A DNA stretch of 64,000 nt from Bradyrhizobium sp. ORS 278 (GCF_000026145.1 NC_009445.1:2294001-2358000); one strand, 5' to 3'; counted from the stretch's first letter, positions 26,804 through 35,822 are shown. Notes: generated by a model not told the origin, from the sequence alone. Made by a program: numbers and translations.

Positions 26804-27733
26804 TCAGGCGAGGGCTCTGGCGCGCAGTTCGAGCGTTGTCCTGATCTGATCGAACTGCTGCGGTCCGAGCCAGGGCGACATCAAGCTGCGGGCCCGGGTT
26901 GCGAGCTCGCGGCGCGGACCGTTGCAGATGATCGGCGCACAATGCGGCTGGGTGGTATGGCTGTCGCCGAACGCGTCGAGATAGCTGCTGAAATTGCTCA
27001 TGGTCTTGTTCACGTTCAGCAGCGTTTCGCAAGGGGCGCCTTCGGCATAAATCACGTTGTGGCTGGCGAGCTTGACGTGGAAGAACTCCAGTACCTCTTT
27101 CTCAGAAGCCGGGTCGATTGTGATCGTCGCGCCGTTGACGAGCGTTCCGGCCGGGACCAACAGCCCATCGAACAGCAGCGCATGTCCCTGGGTGACGTAA
27201 AGATCGCGCTTCGGAATATCCGGGCCCAGAGCGGACTTCGCGATGCGCACGGGACGGGCAGCTGCCGGCCATGCTGCGTCCGGCTTGGCGCGGTATCGCC
27301 GGAAGCTGCCGATCCACTGCACCGGCCGCAGGCCTCCGAACACGGTGGGCAGAACATCGCCGGCGGCCAACTCTTCGATGGCGCGCTCGCCGGTGGCGGT
27401 CATGATGCGCGTTCCGCGCAGGAAGCAGAGATTACCGTGCCCGCCGCCGGCTCCGCCTCCGGAATGGCCGCCGCCGTGGTGGCCATCGCCGTGATGGCCG
27501 CCGCCATGATGACCGCCACCACCCCGATGGTGACCGCCGCGCCAACTGCCCCAGCCGCCCCAACTGTGCTCGCCCCCAGAGCCCCAATCAGAGCCGCGAT
27601 CGCGGGCTAGCGCTTGCGTCGGCAGCATCTCGGCGAGGAGAGGACCCGCGGCCAGCGCGCAGATCGCCTTCAGATCTCGTGTGAGAAAGGCGCGTCGTGT
27701 CGTTCGCGCCTCCGGTTTCGGGAAGTCGGTCAT
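26804..27733 (-). CDS. Twin-arginine exported Hint-domain protein (copy 2)
   Basis: About 309 residues from ATG 27733, with TTGGAG upstream. It closely parallels copy 1: twin-arginine signal ARTTRRAFLTRDLKAICALA, Hint start CFLRGTRIMTATGERAIEEL and the same WIGSFRR, GPDIPKRDLYVTQGHALLFD and CAPIICNGPRRELATRARSL segments. It differs by a longer Gly/His/Trp-rich linker of about 50 residues (repeated GGHHGG units) that could bind metal. The conserved Cys and His support an intact Hint fold. Export by Tat and self-processing are predictions; the partner and the purpose are unknown. Confidence 0.85.
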   Translation of the reverse strand: MTDFPKPEARTTRRAFLTRDLKAICALAAGPLLAEMLPTQALARDRGSDWGSGGEHSWGGWGSWRGGHHRGGGGHHGGGHHGDGHHGGGHSGGGAGGGHGNLCFLRGTRIMTATGERAIEELAAGDVLPTVFGGLRPVQWIGSFRRYRAKPDAAWPAAARPVRIAKSALGPDIPKRDLYVTQGHALLFDGLLVPAGTLVNGATITIDPASEKEVLEFFHVKLASHNVIYAEGAPCETLLNVNKTMSNFSSYLDAFGDSHTTQPHCAPIICNGPRRELATRARSLMSPWLGPQQFDQIRTTLELRARALA

Positions 27734-28123
27734 GTCGATCTCCAATGATGTGTTGCGGCCCGCGAGCTGCGATCAGGTTGGACTGATTACGATGTGTTTT
27801 GGACGGAAAGGTTGCGATATACCGTCAACAGATATCATAAGTGCGCAGTGCAAATGATATCAATCGTCAAATGTAACACATCTGTGGGGCACGCGAAGGT
27901 CCGCAAAACTCCCGGACGAAAGATCAACCACAGTGGAGCGGCTATATGAGCTGAACTCTTGACCCTCGAGGTTTGGTGGCCCGATCTTGATCACGCAAAA
28001 CTTGGCAGGCGCTTGATTCAGGCGTTGAATCAAAATGAATATGGCTGAATCGGCAGGTCGCAGCGGGGAAGGCCACGAGCAAGGCCCGTGAACAAAGATG
28101 GCCGCGCGGCGCCGTGAGCGGCT
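27734..28123. promoter_or_regulatory. Promoter region of Hint copy 2 with AT-rich motifs
   Basis: GATATCATAA (27831-27840), ATGATATCA (27854-27862) and ATGTAAC (27871-27877) cluster 100-145 bases before the ATG at 27733, in a locally AT-rich stretch. These match motif types seen upstream of other surface genes here. The rest of the interval, down to the BTLCP gene stop, holds nothing recognisable. Confidence 0.4.
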
Positions 28124-28789
28124 TCACGGTCGGACGCTGCTGACCTGCTCAGGCCGGGGTTGGCTGCTGGAGAATGCCAGCCAGACGTTGGGATCCTGCG
28201 AACTTTGTCGCAGCAGGTAGCGATAGCTCGTTTCGTACCAGAACAGGATTTCCGGCGTGAGGTTGTCCATGATCATCTCGCCGCGATCCGTGCGGACCGT
28301 CAGGACGGCGTGACGGTCGACCTCGCCCGTCCGGCCTTGGACCACGGTCACCAGCAGCGCGCCGGCAGGCCAGCCGGCCTCGCTGAGCAGGCGACGCTTG
28401 AGCAGCACGATGTCCTCGCAGTCGCCGCGGTCGAACGGCATCGCCCAGCGCTCCTCTTCGCCGTAGAGCACCTTGTCCGTCGTATATTTGACGCGGTCGT
28501 TGACGTAGGCGTTGATCACGTAAAGCTGCTGCAGCTTGTCCGGCGTGAGTTGCAGTTCGCCGTGGCCATCCGCGCTCGGACGACATTCCTGAGGCTGATC
28601 CGCGCAGAAGCGTAGCCAACCGCTTGGCGCCTTTGCGACGGCATCCAGCTTCGCGAAGAGAGCGGGGCGTGCGAGGAAGGCGCTCGCGGGATGGGCGCCG
28701 AGAGCGGCGCAGACCGCCACAGCAGCTGTTGCGCAGGCGCGTGTGATCGCGCGTCGCGCGGCCGTCGTCGAGGTGCCAAGCATCCACAT
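28124..28789 (-). CDS. Bacterial transglutaminase-like cysteine peptidase (BTLCP, LapG-like)
   Basis: 221 residues with an N-terminal signal ending near HPASA. The catalytic triad is visible as Cys in PFDRGDCEDIVLLKRRLL, His in GEVDRHAVLTVRTD and Asp in GEMIMDNLTPEILFW. This is the PF06035 family, whose best known member LapG cleaves a large surface adhesin to release biofilm cells under control of LapD. No LapD is nearby; a giant exoprotein is encoded about 28 kb away. It precedes a Sel1 gene and gspD on the same strand. Confidence 0.9.
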   Translation of the reverse strand: MWMLGTSTTAARRAITRACATAAVAVCAALGAHPASAFLARPALFAKLDAVAKAPSGWLRFCADQPQECRPSADGHGELQLTPDKLQQLYVINAYVNDRVKYTTDKVLYGEEERWAMPFDRGDCEDIVLLKRRLLSEAGWPAGALLVTVVQGRTGEVDRHAVLTVRTDRGEMIMDNLTPEILFWYETSYRYLLRQSSQDPNVWLAFSSSQPRPEQVSSVRP

Positions 28790-28903
28790 CTGCCAATATC
28801 CGTCGGGCCTGATCGGCTCGATTGTGGCAGAGGGCCTTCTAGATCCGGCTAAGCGATTGCTTCAAATTGTTCCTAATGCCCGTCAATCTCGTAGCAAATT
28901 CGC

Positions 28904-29401
28904 TCAGAAATCCGACTCGCGCGGCCAGTGCAGCGCATGCCATTGCGCCAATGCAATCTGGTTCCGGGTCATTTTCGTGCCCACCGCGTTGCGTAGCCTG
29001 ATGTATCGCTCGCGCAGGTGCATCGGTGCGCGGGCGGCGGCGAGGTTCAGCCATTTGTAGGCGGCGACATCGTCGCGCGGGACGCCATGTCCCTTGTCGT
29101 AGGCGAGGCCGAGAAGATACTGCGCCGTCGTGTCGCCCTGTTCCGCCGCGCGGCGATACCAGTAGGCAGCAGCATCATAGGCCTGGGGGACACCCTGGCC
29201 CGTTTCGTAGAGGAGACCGAGCATGGTCTGCGCCCGCGGGGTTCCCCGTTCGGCCATGGCGATCAGCAAAACGCCGGCGGCGCGAAAGTCGCCGTGTCCG
29301 ATCAGACTGTCGACGGTGCGCAGCGAGGCCGCTTGACCATCTCGCGGTACAAGGAAGATGGCGACAAGACAAAACAGGAGAGACCTCAGCGTCCCCGGCA
29401 T
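28904..29401 (-). CDS. Sel1-repeat (TPR-like) secreted protein
   Basis: 165 residues from ATG 29401 with GTGAGGG upstream. A signal peptide (LLFCLVAIFLVPRDGQA) precedes Sel1-like repeats: PRAQTMLGLLYETGQGVPQA with YDAAAYWYRRAAEQGD, then TAQYLLGLAYDKGHGVPRDD. These fold as alpha/alpha solenoids for protein binding. It lies 30 bases downstream of gspD and may assist the secretion system in the periplasm. Partner unknown. Confidence 0.85.
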   Translation of the reverse strand: MPGTLRSLLFCLVAIFLVPRDGQAASLRTVDSLIGHGDFRAAGVLLIAMAERGTPRAQTMLGLLYETGQGVPQAYDAAAYWYRRAAEQGDTTAQYLLGLAYDKGHGVPRDDVAAYKWLNLAAARAPMHLRERYIRLRNAVGTKMTRNQIALAQWHALHWPRESDF

Positions 29402-29431
29402 GATCTAACCCTCACCCCAAATAGTCGTCTA

Positions 29432-31768
29432 TCAGCGCAGCCTCGTTGCGCTCCCCTGTCGGCTCTCGGCGTTGCCGAGTGAGCCCCTCAGCTTCGAGCG
29501 GACCTCCTCGGCAACAAAATTGGCGTCGACGCCGTCGCGAATGATCTGCGGGCGGATGAAGATGATAAGTTCGGTGCGCTGAACGTTATTGCCGCTTTGT
29601 GAGAACAGATCGCCGATGCCTGGGATCTGGTCGATGCCGGGAATCCCGTTTCGGGTGCGGTTCTGAGTGTCGCTGATTAGTCCGGCAAGCAGCACGGTCT
29701 GACCGCTGGCCACGGCAACAGAGCTGCGCAGCTTGCGGGTGGCAACCGTCGGGGTCAGGGAGTTGGTCGCACCGTTTCCACCGTTCGTTCCGTTCAACGC
29801 GTTGCTGATCTCCTGCTCGACGTCGAGCCGAACGTTGCCGTTTGCGTTGATGCGCGGCACCACGCGCAGGATGATGCCGGTGCTGCGATAGTCGGTGGTG
29901 CTCGCAACGGTATTGTTCCCCGTGAGCACCGTCGCGGTTCCGGTCTGGATCGGAATTTCGTTGCCGACCTGCAAGGTGGCGACCTGGTTGTCGATCACGA
30001 CGAGAGAGGGATTGGAGAGCACCTTGACGTCGGTCACCGCGTGGAGCGCGCTCAGGATGAGGCGTGGCGTGGTGGCCGACCCGACCAGGAAATTGAAGCC
30101 GGGAATGGCGCGGTTCAGCACGACATTGCCTGCCGTGGCGAGGGCCGTGGAGGCCGCATCGCCGAAGGATCCGGTGTCGGGTTTGAGGCCGAGATCACGG
30201 CTCATGATGTAGGACTGCACGCCGAACTGAAGGTCATCCGTCAGCGTAACCTCCGCAATCGTCGCCTCGATCGCCACTTGGCGCTGTGGACGGTCCAGTT
30301 GGCGTACGGTTCTTTCGACGATGCTGTACTGCTCCTGGCTCGCATAGATCAGCAGCGAATTGTTCACGGAATCGGCGGTGATGCGGACACCCTCGAGCAC
30401 GCCGCCGATGGAGCCCGTGCCGCCGACGCGGCCCGCGCCACCGGTGCTCGCTCCAGCCGGACCATCGAACAGGCTGCCCGCTTGGCCCTGAGCCGCGGTG
30501 CCGGTGGCTGCATTGCTGCCCATGTCAACGCCACCACCCGCGGCGGTCCCTGTGCGCGCGCTTGAGCCGTACCCGCCCCCTGACTGCCCTGGCGTTCCGA
30601 CCGACAGCCGGCTCATGGGGCTGGAGCTGGAAGCGAGGCCCGATCCGGGCGCGATCGAGCCTCCGGTGCTATCGACCGAAGCGGCGCTCGCGGTGCTGCT
30701 GCCGAAGATCTCGTTGAGCGCGCGTGCAATCTGACGGGCCTCGCCATACTTCACATAGTAGACGTGAATCGACGAGCGTGCGTTATTGGTATTGTCTAGG
30801 CGGCCGATCCAGGTTTCGATCCGCTGCAGGATCTCCGGTTTGCGCGCGACCGCGAGAATTGCGTTCATGCGTCCGATCGGATGGAACCTGACGACATGTT
30901 GTGAAACGCCACCTTCACCGGAATCGATGATTTTTTCGAGCTCGGCGATGATCGGCTCGGGGTTGCTGTTCTGCACAGGAAAAATGCCGACCGACTGGCC
31001 GCGCATCCAGTCCATGTCGAAGCTCAGCAGCAGATCCACGGCGTTCCGCCGCTCGCTGCCAGTGCCCTGTACGATGATGAGGTTGCGGCTCGGGTCGGCC
31101 CGGAGCATGCCCTGCTTAGTGCCGAAATTCTCCACCAGCTTGGTGAGCATCTGCGCGGAGACATTCAGGACGGGGACCACGGAAATTCCGTAGCCCGGCT
31201 CGGTACGATCGGCTGTATCGACATTTCCGGTGCCGACCGCGTCCGCCTGCGGCATCAGACGATACGCGCCATTGTCGCGGATCAGCGCGATGCCGGCGAC
31301 GCGCAGCGCGCTTTCCAGCGCGAACAGGACATCGGATTTGGGGATCGGCCGCCCTGATGACAGACTGATCGTTCCCTGAACCCTCGTGTCGACGACATAG
31401 CCGACTCCGAGCATGTCGCCGAGCACGATCTTCGCGACCGACGCGATCGCCGCGTTCTCGAAGTTGAGCTCAAGCTTGTCGCGACTGACGGTCGAACTCG
31501 TCCGCTCGTACGATGCGTCTGACGCGCGTTCCGCCGGATCTGGCGTGTAGATGATCGGCTTGCCGCGGCGGCCTGTGTCCACCTTGGCCTGGGAGACTTC
31601 GCTCGGCGATCGCGCCTGCAGATCGAGCGAGCGAACCTTGTCCAGCACATCGACGTCTCGCAGGTCGGTCTGGTCGGCCCCCCCGGACACGGTGTTGCAT
31701 CCAACGAGCAGCACGCACAGGAGCGCGGGCCAAATTGACAAGCCAATGCGGCGTGATGTTCCGGCCAC
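29432..31768 (-). CDS. gspD: Type II secretion system secretin GspD
   Basis: 778 residues starting at GTG 31768. A lipoprotein signal ends LLCVLLVGC|NT, so it is probably lipidated. Periplasmic N domains follow (NAAIASVAKIVLGDMLGVGY for N0; LVENFGTKQGMLRADPSRNL and VKYGEARQIARALNEIFG for N1-N2). A Gly/Ser-rich insertion lies around residues 370-440. The secretin domain has VLSNPSLVVIDNQVATLQVG, TRKLRSSVAVASGQTVLLAG and IPGIGDLFSQSGNNVQRTEL. It forms the outer-membrane channel of the T2SS. It is divergent from gspHIJK. No pilotin gene is seen. Confidence 0.95.
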   Translation of the reverse strand: MAGTSRRIGLSIWPALLCVLLVGCNTVSGGADQTDLRDVDVLDKVRSLDLQARSPSEVSQAKVDTGRRGKPIIYTPDPAERASDASYERTSSTVSRDKLELNFENAAIASVAKIVLGDMLGVGYVVDTRVQGTISLSSGRPIPKSDVLFALESALRVAGIALIRDNGAYRLMPQADAVGTGNVDTADRTEPGYGISVVPVLNVSAQMLTKLVENFGTKQGMLRADPSRNLIIVQGTGSERRNAVDLLLSFDMDWMRGQSVGIFPVQNSNPEPIIAELEKIIDSGEGGVSQHVVRFHPIGRMNAILAVARKPEILQRIETWIGRLDNTNNARSSIHVYYVKYGEARQIARALNEIFGSSTASAASVDSTGGSIAPGSGLASSSSPMSRLSVGTPGQSGGGYGSSARTGTAAGGGVDMGSNAATGTAAQGQAGSLFDGPAGASTGGAGRVGGTGSIGGVLEGVRITADSVNNSLLIYASQEQYSIVERTVRQLDRPQRQVAIEATIAEVTLTDDLQFGVQSYIMSRDLGLKPDTGSFGDAASTALATAGNVVLNRAIPGFNFLVGSATTPRLILSALHAVTDVKVLSNPSLVVIDNQVATLQVGNEIPIQTGTATVLTGNNTVASTTDYRSTGIILRVVPRINANGNVRLDVEQEISNALNGTNGGNGATNSLTPTVATRKLRSSVAVASGQTVLLAGLISDTQNRTRNGIPGIDQIPGIGDLFSQSGNNVQRTELIIFIRPQIIRDGVDANFVAEEVRSKLRGSLGNAESRQGSATRLR

Positions 31769-31860
31769 AGTCCGCCTCTGCTCTTACGCTACCATGAGTG
31801 ACGGCCGTTGAGCACAGACGGCGAGGCCGAATGGCCCGCTTTTAGCCATGGTCTATGACA

Positions 31861-31904
31861 GTCGTATGTGACAATATGATCATAACGCTGAGTGTCGTAT
31901 GTGA
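31861..31904. promoter_or_regulatory. Direct repeat GTCGTATGTGA in the gspD/gspH divergent promoter
   Basis: GTCGTATGTGA occurs at 31861-31871 and 31894-31904, 33 bases apart (three helical turns), enclosing TGATCATAA (31877-31885). Both gspD and the gspHIJK operon are read outward from this interval. A dimeric regulator binding on one face of DNA is a reasonable inference. Confidence 0.45.
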
Positions 31905-32030
31905 GTAACGTAATGCGTATCGCGCATGCCGCTGAGAGCTGTAGATCCGGATGTCACATTCCTGCGTGATCAGAAGGCGTAGGTAGGACGGCCACGTCAG
32001 GGCGTAGCAAGTCGGGAGCAATGGGCTGGC

Positions 32031-32519
32031 ATGATTGTATCGGCAGGCGTGCCAATCAATCGGTTTGGACATGCGCAGTCCGGGATGACCATGTTGGAGA
32101 TGGTCTGCGTGCTGGCGATCGTCGCCATGCTTGCAGCCATCGCGCTTCCCATGCTGCCAAGTTCGACGTCGCCATCGCGGCTGGAGGCGTATGCTATCGA
32201 GATCGCCGCGCTGTTGAAATCCGATCGCAATGCGGCATTCCAAGATGATCGTCAGGTGGCTGCCACGATCGATACGCGGGCGCGTCGGGTCATGTCCGGC
32301 TCGGGACCGCAGTTCGTCCAGCTTCCGGCCGACGTCGCCTTCGAGGCGGTGCTGCCGCAGCGTTGCAACGGCCAACCGGCCTCGTCGACGATCAGCTTTT
32401 TTCCGGCCGGAATGTCCTGCGGCGGCATCTTGCGGCTCGCCCGCGAGGGCCATGGCATCGAGATCAAGGTCAACTGGCTGACGGGAGATATCGATCTTGC
32501 GGCCCAGACCGTATCCTGA
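32031..32519 (+). CDS. gspH: Type II secretion minor pseudopilin GspH
   Basis: 162 residues. The prepilin cleavage motif is SG|MTMLEMVCVLAIVAMLAA with the conserved Glu at position 5, followed by a hydrophobic helix and a soluble beta domain. GspH is a minor pseudopilin in the tip complex of the T2SS pseudopilus. It heads gspHIJK; the next gene begins inside its end. The prepilin peptidase, GspG, E, F, L and M are not in the window. Confidence 0.88.
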   Translation: MIVSAGVPINRFGHAQSGMTMLEMVCVLAIVAMLAAIALPMLPSSTSPSRLEAYAIEIAALLKSDRNAAFQDDRQVAATIDTRARRVMSGSGPQFVQLPADVAFEAVLPQRCNGQPASSTISFFPAGMSCGGILRLAREGHGIEIKVNWLTGDIDLAAQTVS

Positions 32520-32895
32520 TCACGGCAGCAATGCCGGGTTCGCCCTGATCGAGGCGCTGGTTGCGCTTCTTGTGATCGCCATCACGCTTTCTGCCATCGG
32601 TAGTCTCGCGGCGACCAACGCGCGTGGCGTCGATAAGCTGAAGCAGCATGTCGGGCTCGTCGCGACGGTCAGGTTGGTCGGCGCGGGGCTCCCGCGCGCC
32701 GGCGAGCCATTGCCTCAGCAACTCGCAGGCGAACTATCGGGGCACCGCTGGCAAATGCGGGTATCGCGGTTCGGCGACATGAGGGTCGACCAGTCGCGTT
32801 TCGTCCCAGCGCTCATCGAATTGCGCGTGCGCTCGGCCTCGGGCGCCATGCTGACGGTTGAGACCATCAGGTTGCAGAGCCGGGACGGATCGTGA
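32497..32895 (+). CDS. gspI: Type II secretion minor pseudopilin GspI
   Basis: 132 residues. Translation begins at TTG 32497 with GGGAG nine bases upstream, overlapping gspH by 23 bases. The cleavage site is NAG|FALIEALVALLVIAITL, with Glu5, and a compact C-terminal domain ends near LTVETIRLQSR. GspI nucleates the GspI-J-K pseudopilus tip. The coupled overlap supports coordinated synthesis. Confidence is high for the family, moderate for the unusual start codon. Confidence 0.88.
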   Translation: MRPRPYPDHGSNAGFALIEALVALLVIAITLSAIGSLAATNARGVDKLKQHVGLVATVRLVGAGLPRAGEPLPQQLAGELSGHRWQMRVSRFGDMRVDQSRFVPALIELRVRSASGAMLTVETIRLQSRDGS

Positions 32896-33596
32896 CGCAT
32901 CGTATGCCGCCATCTGACGATCGCGCAAATGCCGGCTTCACGCTGATCGAGGCGCTCGTCTTGATCGCGCTCACCGGCCTGATCATGACAATGCTCGCGG
33001 CCGTCACGCGTGACTGGCTGCCCAATTGGAAGCGCGGCCTGCGTTACGCGCAGGAGAGCGAGAAGGTCAGCATCGTGCTCGAGCGGCTGGTTGCCGACCT
33101 GTCCGCCGCGCAGTTCATCACGCCCAATAGGCTGATTCGCAATCCGCTGTTCCGCGGCGACGAGCAGTCGGTCGCGTTCGTTCGCTCCACGCTGAGCCCC
33201 AATGGACGGCGTGGGCTGGAGATCGTTCAGATTGCGGAACTGACCGACAGTCGCGGGCGTGCCTTGGTGCGGTCGACATCGCCGTTCCGCATTCTTCCAA
33301 ATGGCGACCTCTCCGGCGATCAGATCAAGTTCGCTGATCCCGTTGTACTGCTGCGCGCACCGTTCTCGGTGAGGTTCTCCTATGCATCGCCGGAAGGGCG
33401 CTGGTTTCGGGCCTGGTACAATCTCGGTATTCTCCCTTCGGCCGTTCGCGTCACGGTCAGCAACTCGGACAACGGCCGCGGCCAGCAGATCTCCGCCGCT
33501 GCGCGCATCCACGTCGACATGATGGCCCCGATCACCGACCCCGTCGACGACGACACTCCTACGAAGGCCGCTGCAACGGCGGCTCAATTGCGATGA
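32892..33596 (+). CDS. gspJ: Type II secretion minor pseudopilin GspJ
   Basis: 234 residues from GTG 32892, overlapping gspI by 4 bases. The prepilin motif is NAG|FTLIEALVLIALTGLIM with Glu5, followed by a large soluble domain (VLERLVADLSAAQFITPNRL; FSVRFSYASPEGRWFRAWYN). GspJ is a minor pseudopilin in the tip complex with GspI and GspK. The size fits the family. Confidence 0.9.
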   Translation: MTHRMPPSDDRANAGFTLIEALVLIALTGLIMTMLAAVTRDWLPNWKRGLRYAQESEKVSIVLERLVADLSAAQFITPNRLIRNPLFRGDEQSVAFVRSTLSPNGRRGLEIVQIAELTDSRGRALVRSTSPFRILPNGDLSGDQIKFADPVVLLRAPFSVRFSYASPEGRWFRAWYNLGILPSAVRVTVSNSDNGRGQQISAAARIHVDMMAPITDPVDDDTPTKAAATAAQLR

Positions 33597-34525
33597 CCCA
33601 TCCGCGCATGCCATGCGGACAAGATGGTCGGGCTGATGCCGGCTTCGTGCTGGTGTTCGTGCTATGGCTGCTCGCGGCCTTGGCTGGTTTCGCGGTCGTG
33701 GCCTCGGTCTACGTCACACAGTCGGCGCGTACACTCGCCGTTCTCAATGCCGGTCTGGAAACCGATATGTTGACCACCGCCGCGGTCGAACTGGCCGCCT
33801 ATCAGCTGTCAACGGCAGGCACGGTCAGGCGTCCATCGCGTGGTACGTTCGAATTTCGGCTTTCTGGAGCGCAGGTTGTGGTCGAGTATCTTTCGGAGGC
33901 AGCGCGCATCAATCTCAACATGGCGCCGCGGGCGATGCTCGCAGGGTTGTTTGCGGCGCTCGGCAGCGACGCGGATTCCGCTAGCACGTTCGCCGACCGT
34001 ATCGCCGGCTGGCGCCGCGCCCCCGGACCGAACGGACAGGATGGCGAGGATGGACTGTACGGGGCGGCTGGCCGACTCGCACGCCGCGCGCCCTTTACGA
34101 GCACGGAGGAGCTTTGGCTTGTTCTGGGGCTTCCGGCTGATACCGTCGATCGTGTTCTGCCTTACGTGACGGTTTATAGCGGAATTGCCGAGGTCAACGT
34201 GCTCGATGCGTCACCGATCGTGCTCGCGGCCTTGCCGGAGATGACACCGATGAAGCTGGACGCCTTCCTCAATGCGCGCGACACGCTGCCGCCCGACGCG
34301 GAAAGCGTGCTCAACGCGCTCGGTGGCCGGCAGCCGGGGGCCACGACCCGCGGCAGCGACGCGTATCGCCTGCGTATTCACCTTACGCTGTCGAGCGGGC
34401 GGAGACGCACGTCGGAGGTCGTCATCATGATCGCGGGTCCGGGAGAGCGCGAGGCTTATCGTGTCCTGTCCTGGCATGACGATCTTGCCGTACCCCGCAG
34501 GCAGCTACTCGGCGGGATGCGTTAA
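33593..34525 (+). CDS. gspK: Type II secretion minor pseudopilin GspK
   Basis: 310 residues, overlapping gspJ by 4 bases (ATGA). The motif DAG|FVLVFVLWLLAALAGF lacks Glu at position 5, as is normal for GspK. The bulky soluble domain includes SEAARINLNMAPRAMLAGLF and FTSTEELWLVLGLPADTVDR, the helical insertion typical of GspK. It caps the pseudopilus. Its last 21 bases overlap the convergent polysaccharide polymerase gene. No gspL or gspM follows, so the cluster is split. Confidence 0.92.
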   Translation: MTHPRMPCGQDGRADAGFVLVFVLWLLAALAGFAVVASVYVTQSARTLAVLNAGLETDMLTTAAVELAAYQLSTAGTVRRPSRGTFEFRLSGAQVVVEYLSEAARINLNMAPRAMLAGLFAALGSDADSASTFADRIAGWRRAPGPNGQDGEDGLYGAAGRLARRAPFTSTEELWLVLGLPADTVDRVLPYVTVYSGIAEVNVLDASPIVLAALPEMTPMKLDAFLNARDTLPPDAESVLNALGGRQPGATTRGSDAYRLRIHLTLSSGRRRTSEVVIMIAGPGEREAYRVLSWHDDLAVPRRQLLGGMR

Positions 34526-35767
34526 GATCGACTCAGCGGGACCGTTACCGCTTGAGGCCGTGTCGTCCACCGCCCGGGATCGCAGCGAACATGGCGCTGG
34601 CGCCAAGCGAGGTCGAAACATCAGGAACAGAAGCGACAGCGAAAAGGCGTCACCGAGGCTCAGGAGCTGCGGTTGGAAGAAGGCGCCCAAGGCGAGCGCG
34701 ACGAGACCGCCAAATCGGGCGCAGGCGAATTGGTGGTCGCGGCGATCTCTGCCCAGCGTGATCACCGCCTCGATCCCGGCGGACGCGATGATGGACATCA
34801 GGAAGGTGATCAGCAGGCCACCGCCGAAGATGCCGAATTCCAGAACGGTCTTCAGGTAGCCGTTATGGCCGCCTTCCTCGCCAAGCATCGTCCGCTTGAA
34901 GCCGATCCCGAACGGATGCTCGGCGATGGCCTCGAGCGAGTGCTGCCAGAGATCGTCGCGCCCTGAGATGCCGGACGTCAGTCCCCGATCCGGATCGTCG
35001 AGCGCGAGCACGCCCGAAATCACTGGCCAGAACAGCACGACGGCGCAAGGTAGCAGGATGGCCGCGGCGATCTTGCCGGGCGAGAATGGATTCAACGTCG
35101 CCTGATGCAGCAGGAACGCGGCGATGCAGCCGGCCATTGCGAACCGCGAGCTGACCAGCGTCACCATCGCGAACGACAGCACGCGAACCGCGACGCCGAT
35201 CCAGCCGCGCCTGAACTGCGACAGGATGAAGGCCGCGAGTAGCGGGGTGGCAAAGCCATTGGGATGAATGTTGCCGACGCTGCGGCCATCCGGCCACCCC
35301 AGCGTTGCGATCGCCACCACGCCGAACGAGCATAGCAAGACGGCGGCGCCGGTGAGGCAGATCTCCAGGTCGCGGTTCGGCAGCGTCCAGAGGACGCAAA
35401 GCGATGCCGAGGTGATCACCAGCAGCAAGGTGTAGGCGATGCCCATTAGCGCCGGCATGTCGAGCTCGCGCAGCTGGCAGGCCAACGAGAGGAAAAATAT
35501 CGCGAGAATGCCAAGTGCGGTGTAGGACAGCCGGCCAATGGCTTGCTGGACCCGGAAACCCTGGGCGAAGACCGCGAGGACGAACAGGGCAAGGCCGGCG
35601 ATCTGACTGACGACGATGACGCTGTTCTCCGTGGCAATGGAGTAGTACTCGGTCCACGCCTCCACCAGGTCGACCTTCAGCGACAGCAGCGGATAGCTCA
35701 GCAGCCCGCACCAGATCCAGAACGCGCCGATGGTGAGAAAGGTCCCAAAGCGTGTGAGCGGCATCAT
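34505..35767 (-). CDS. O-antigen ligase/polymerase (Wzy/WaaL-like) membrane protein
   Basis: About 420 residues from ATG 35767. It has ten or more hydrophobic segments (for example VVSQIAGLALFVLAVFAQGF and LMGIAYTLLLVITSASLCVL). The large periplasmic loop contains GISGRDDLWQHSLEAIAEHP, FGIGFKRTMLGEEGGHNGYL and VLEFGIFGG, the conserved Arg/His region of the PF04932 family. It most likely polymerises undecaprenyl-linked repeats of the exopolysaccharide at the inner membrane; ligase activity cannot be excluded. It begins the polysaccharide locus and overlaps gspK tail to tail. Confidence 0.85.
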   Translation of the reverse strand: MMPLTRFGTFLTIGAFWIWCGLLSYPLLSLKVDLVEAWTEYYSIATENSVIVVSQIAGLALFVLAVFAQGFRVQQAIGRLSYTALGILAIFFLSLACQLRELDMPALMGIAYTLLLVITSASLCVLWTLPNRDLEICLTGAAVLLCSFGVVAIATLGWPDGRSVGNIHPNGFATPLLAAFILSQFRRGWIGVAVRVLSFAMVTLVSSRFAMAGCIAAFLLHQATLNPFSPGKIAAAILLPCAVVLFWPVISGVLALDDPDRGLTSGISGRDDLWQHSLEAIAEHPFGIGFKRTMLGEEGGHNGYLKTVLEFGIFGGGLLITFLMSIIASAGIEAVITLGRDRRDHQFACARFGGLVALALGAFFQPQLLSLGDAFSLSLLFLMFRPRLAPAPCSLRSRAVDDTASSGNGPAESILTHPAE

Positions 35768-35822
35768 GCGATCATCGTCTCCATCGCGATGCCCGCCGGG
35801 CGAGCACGGGCGGTCTCTCCGG

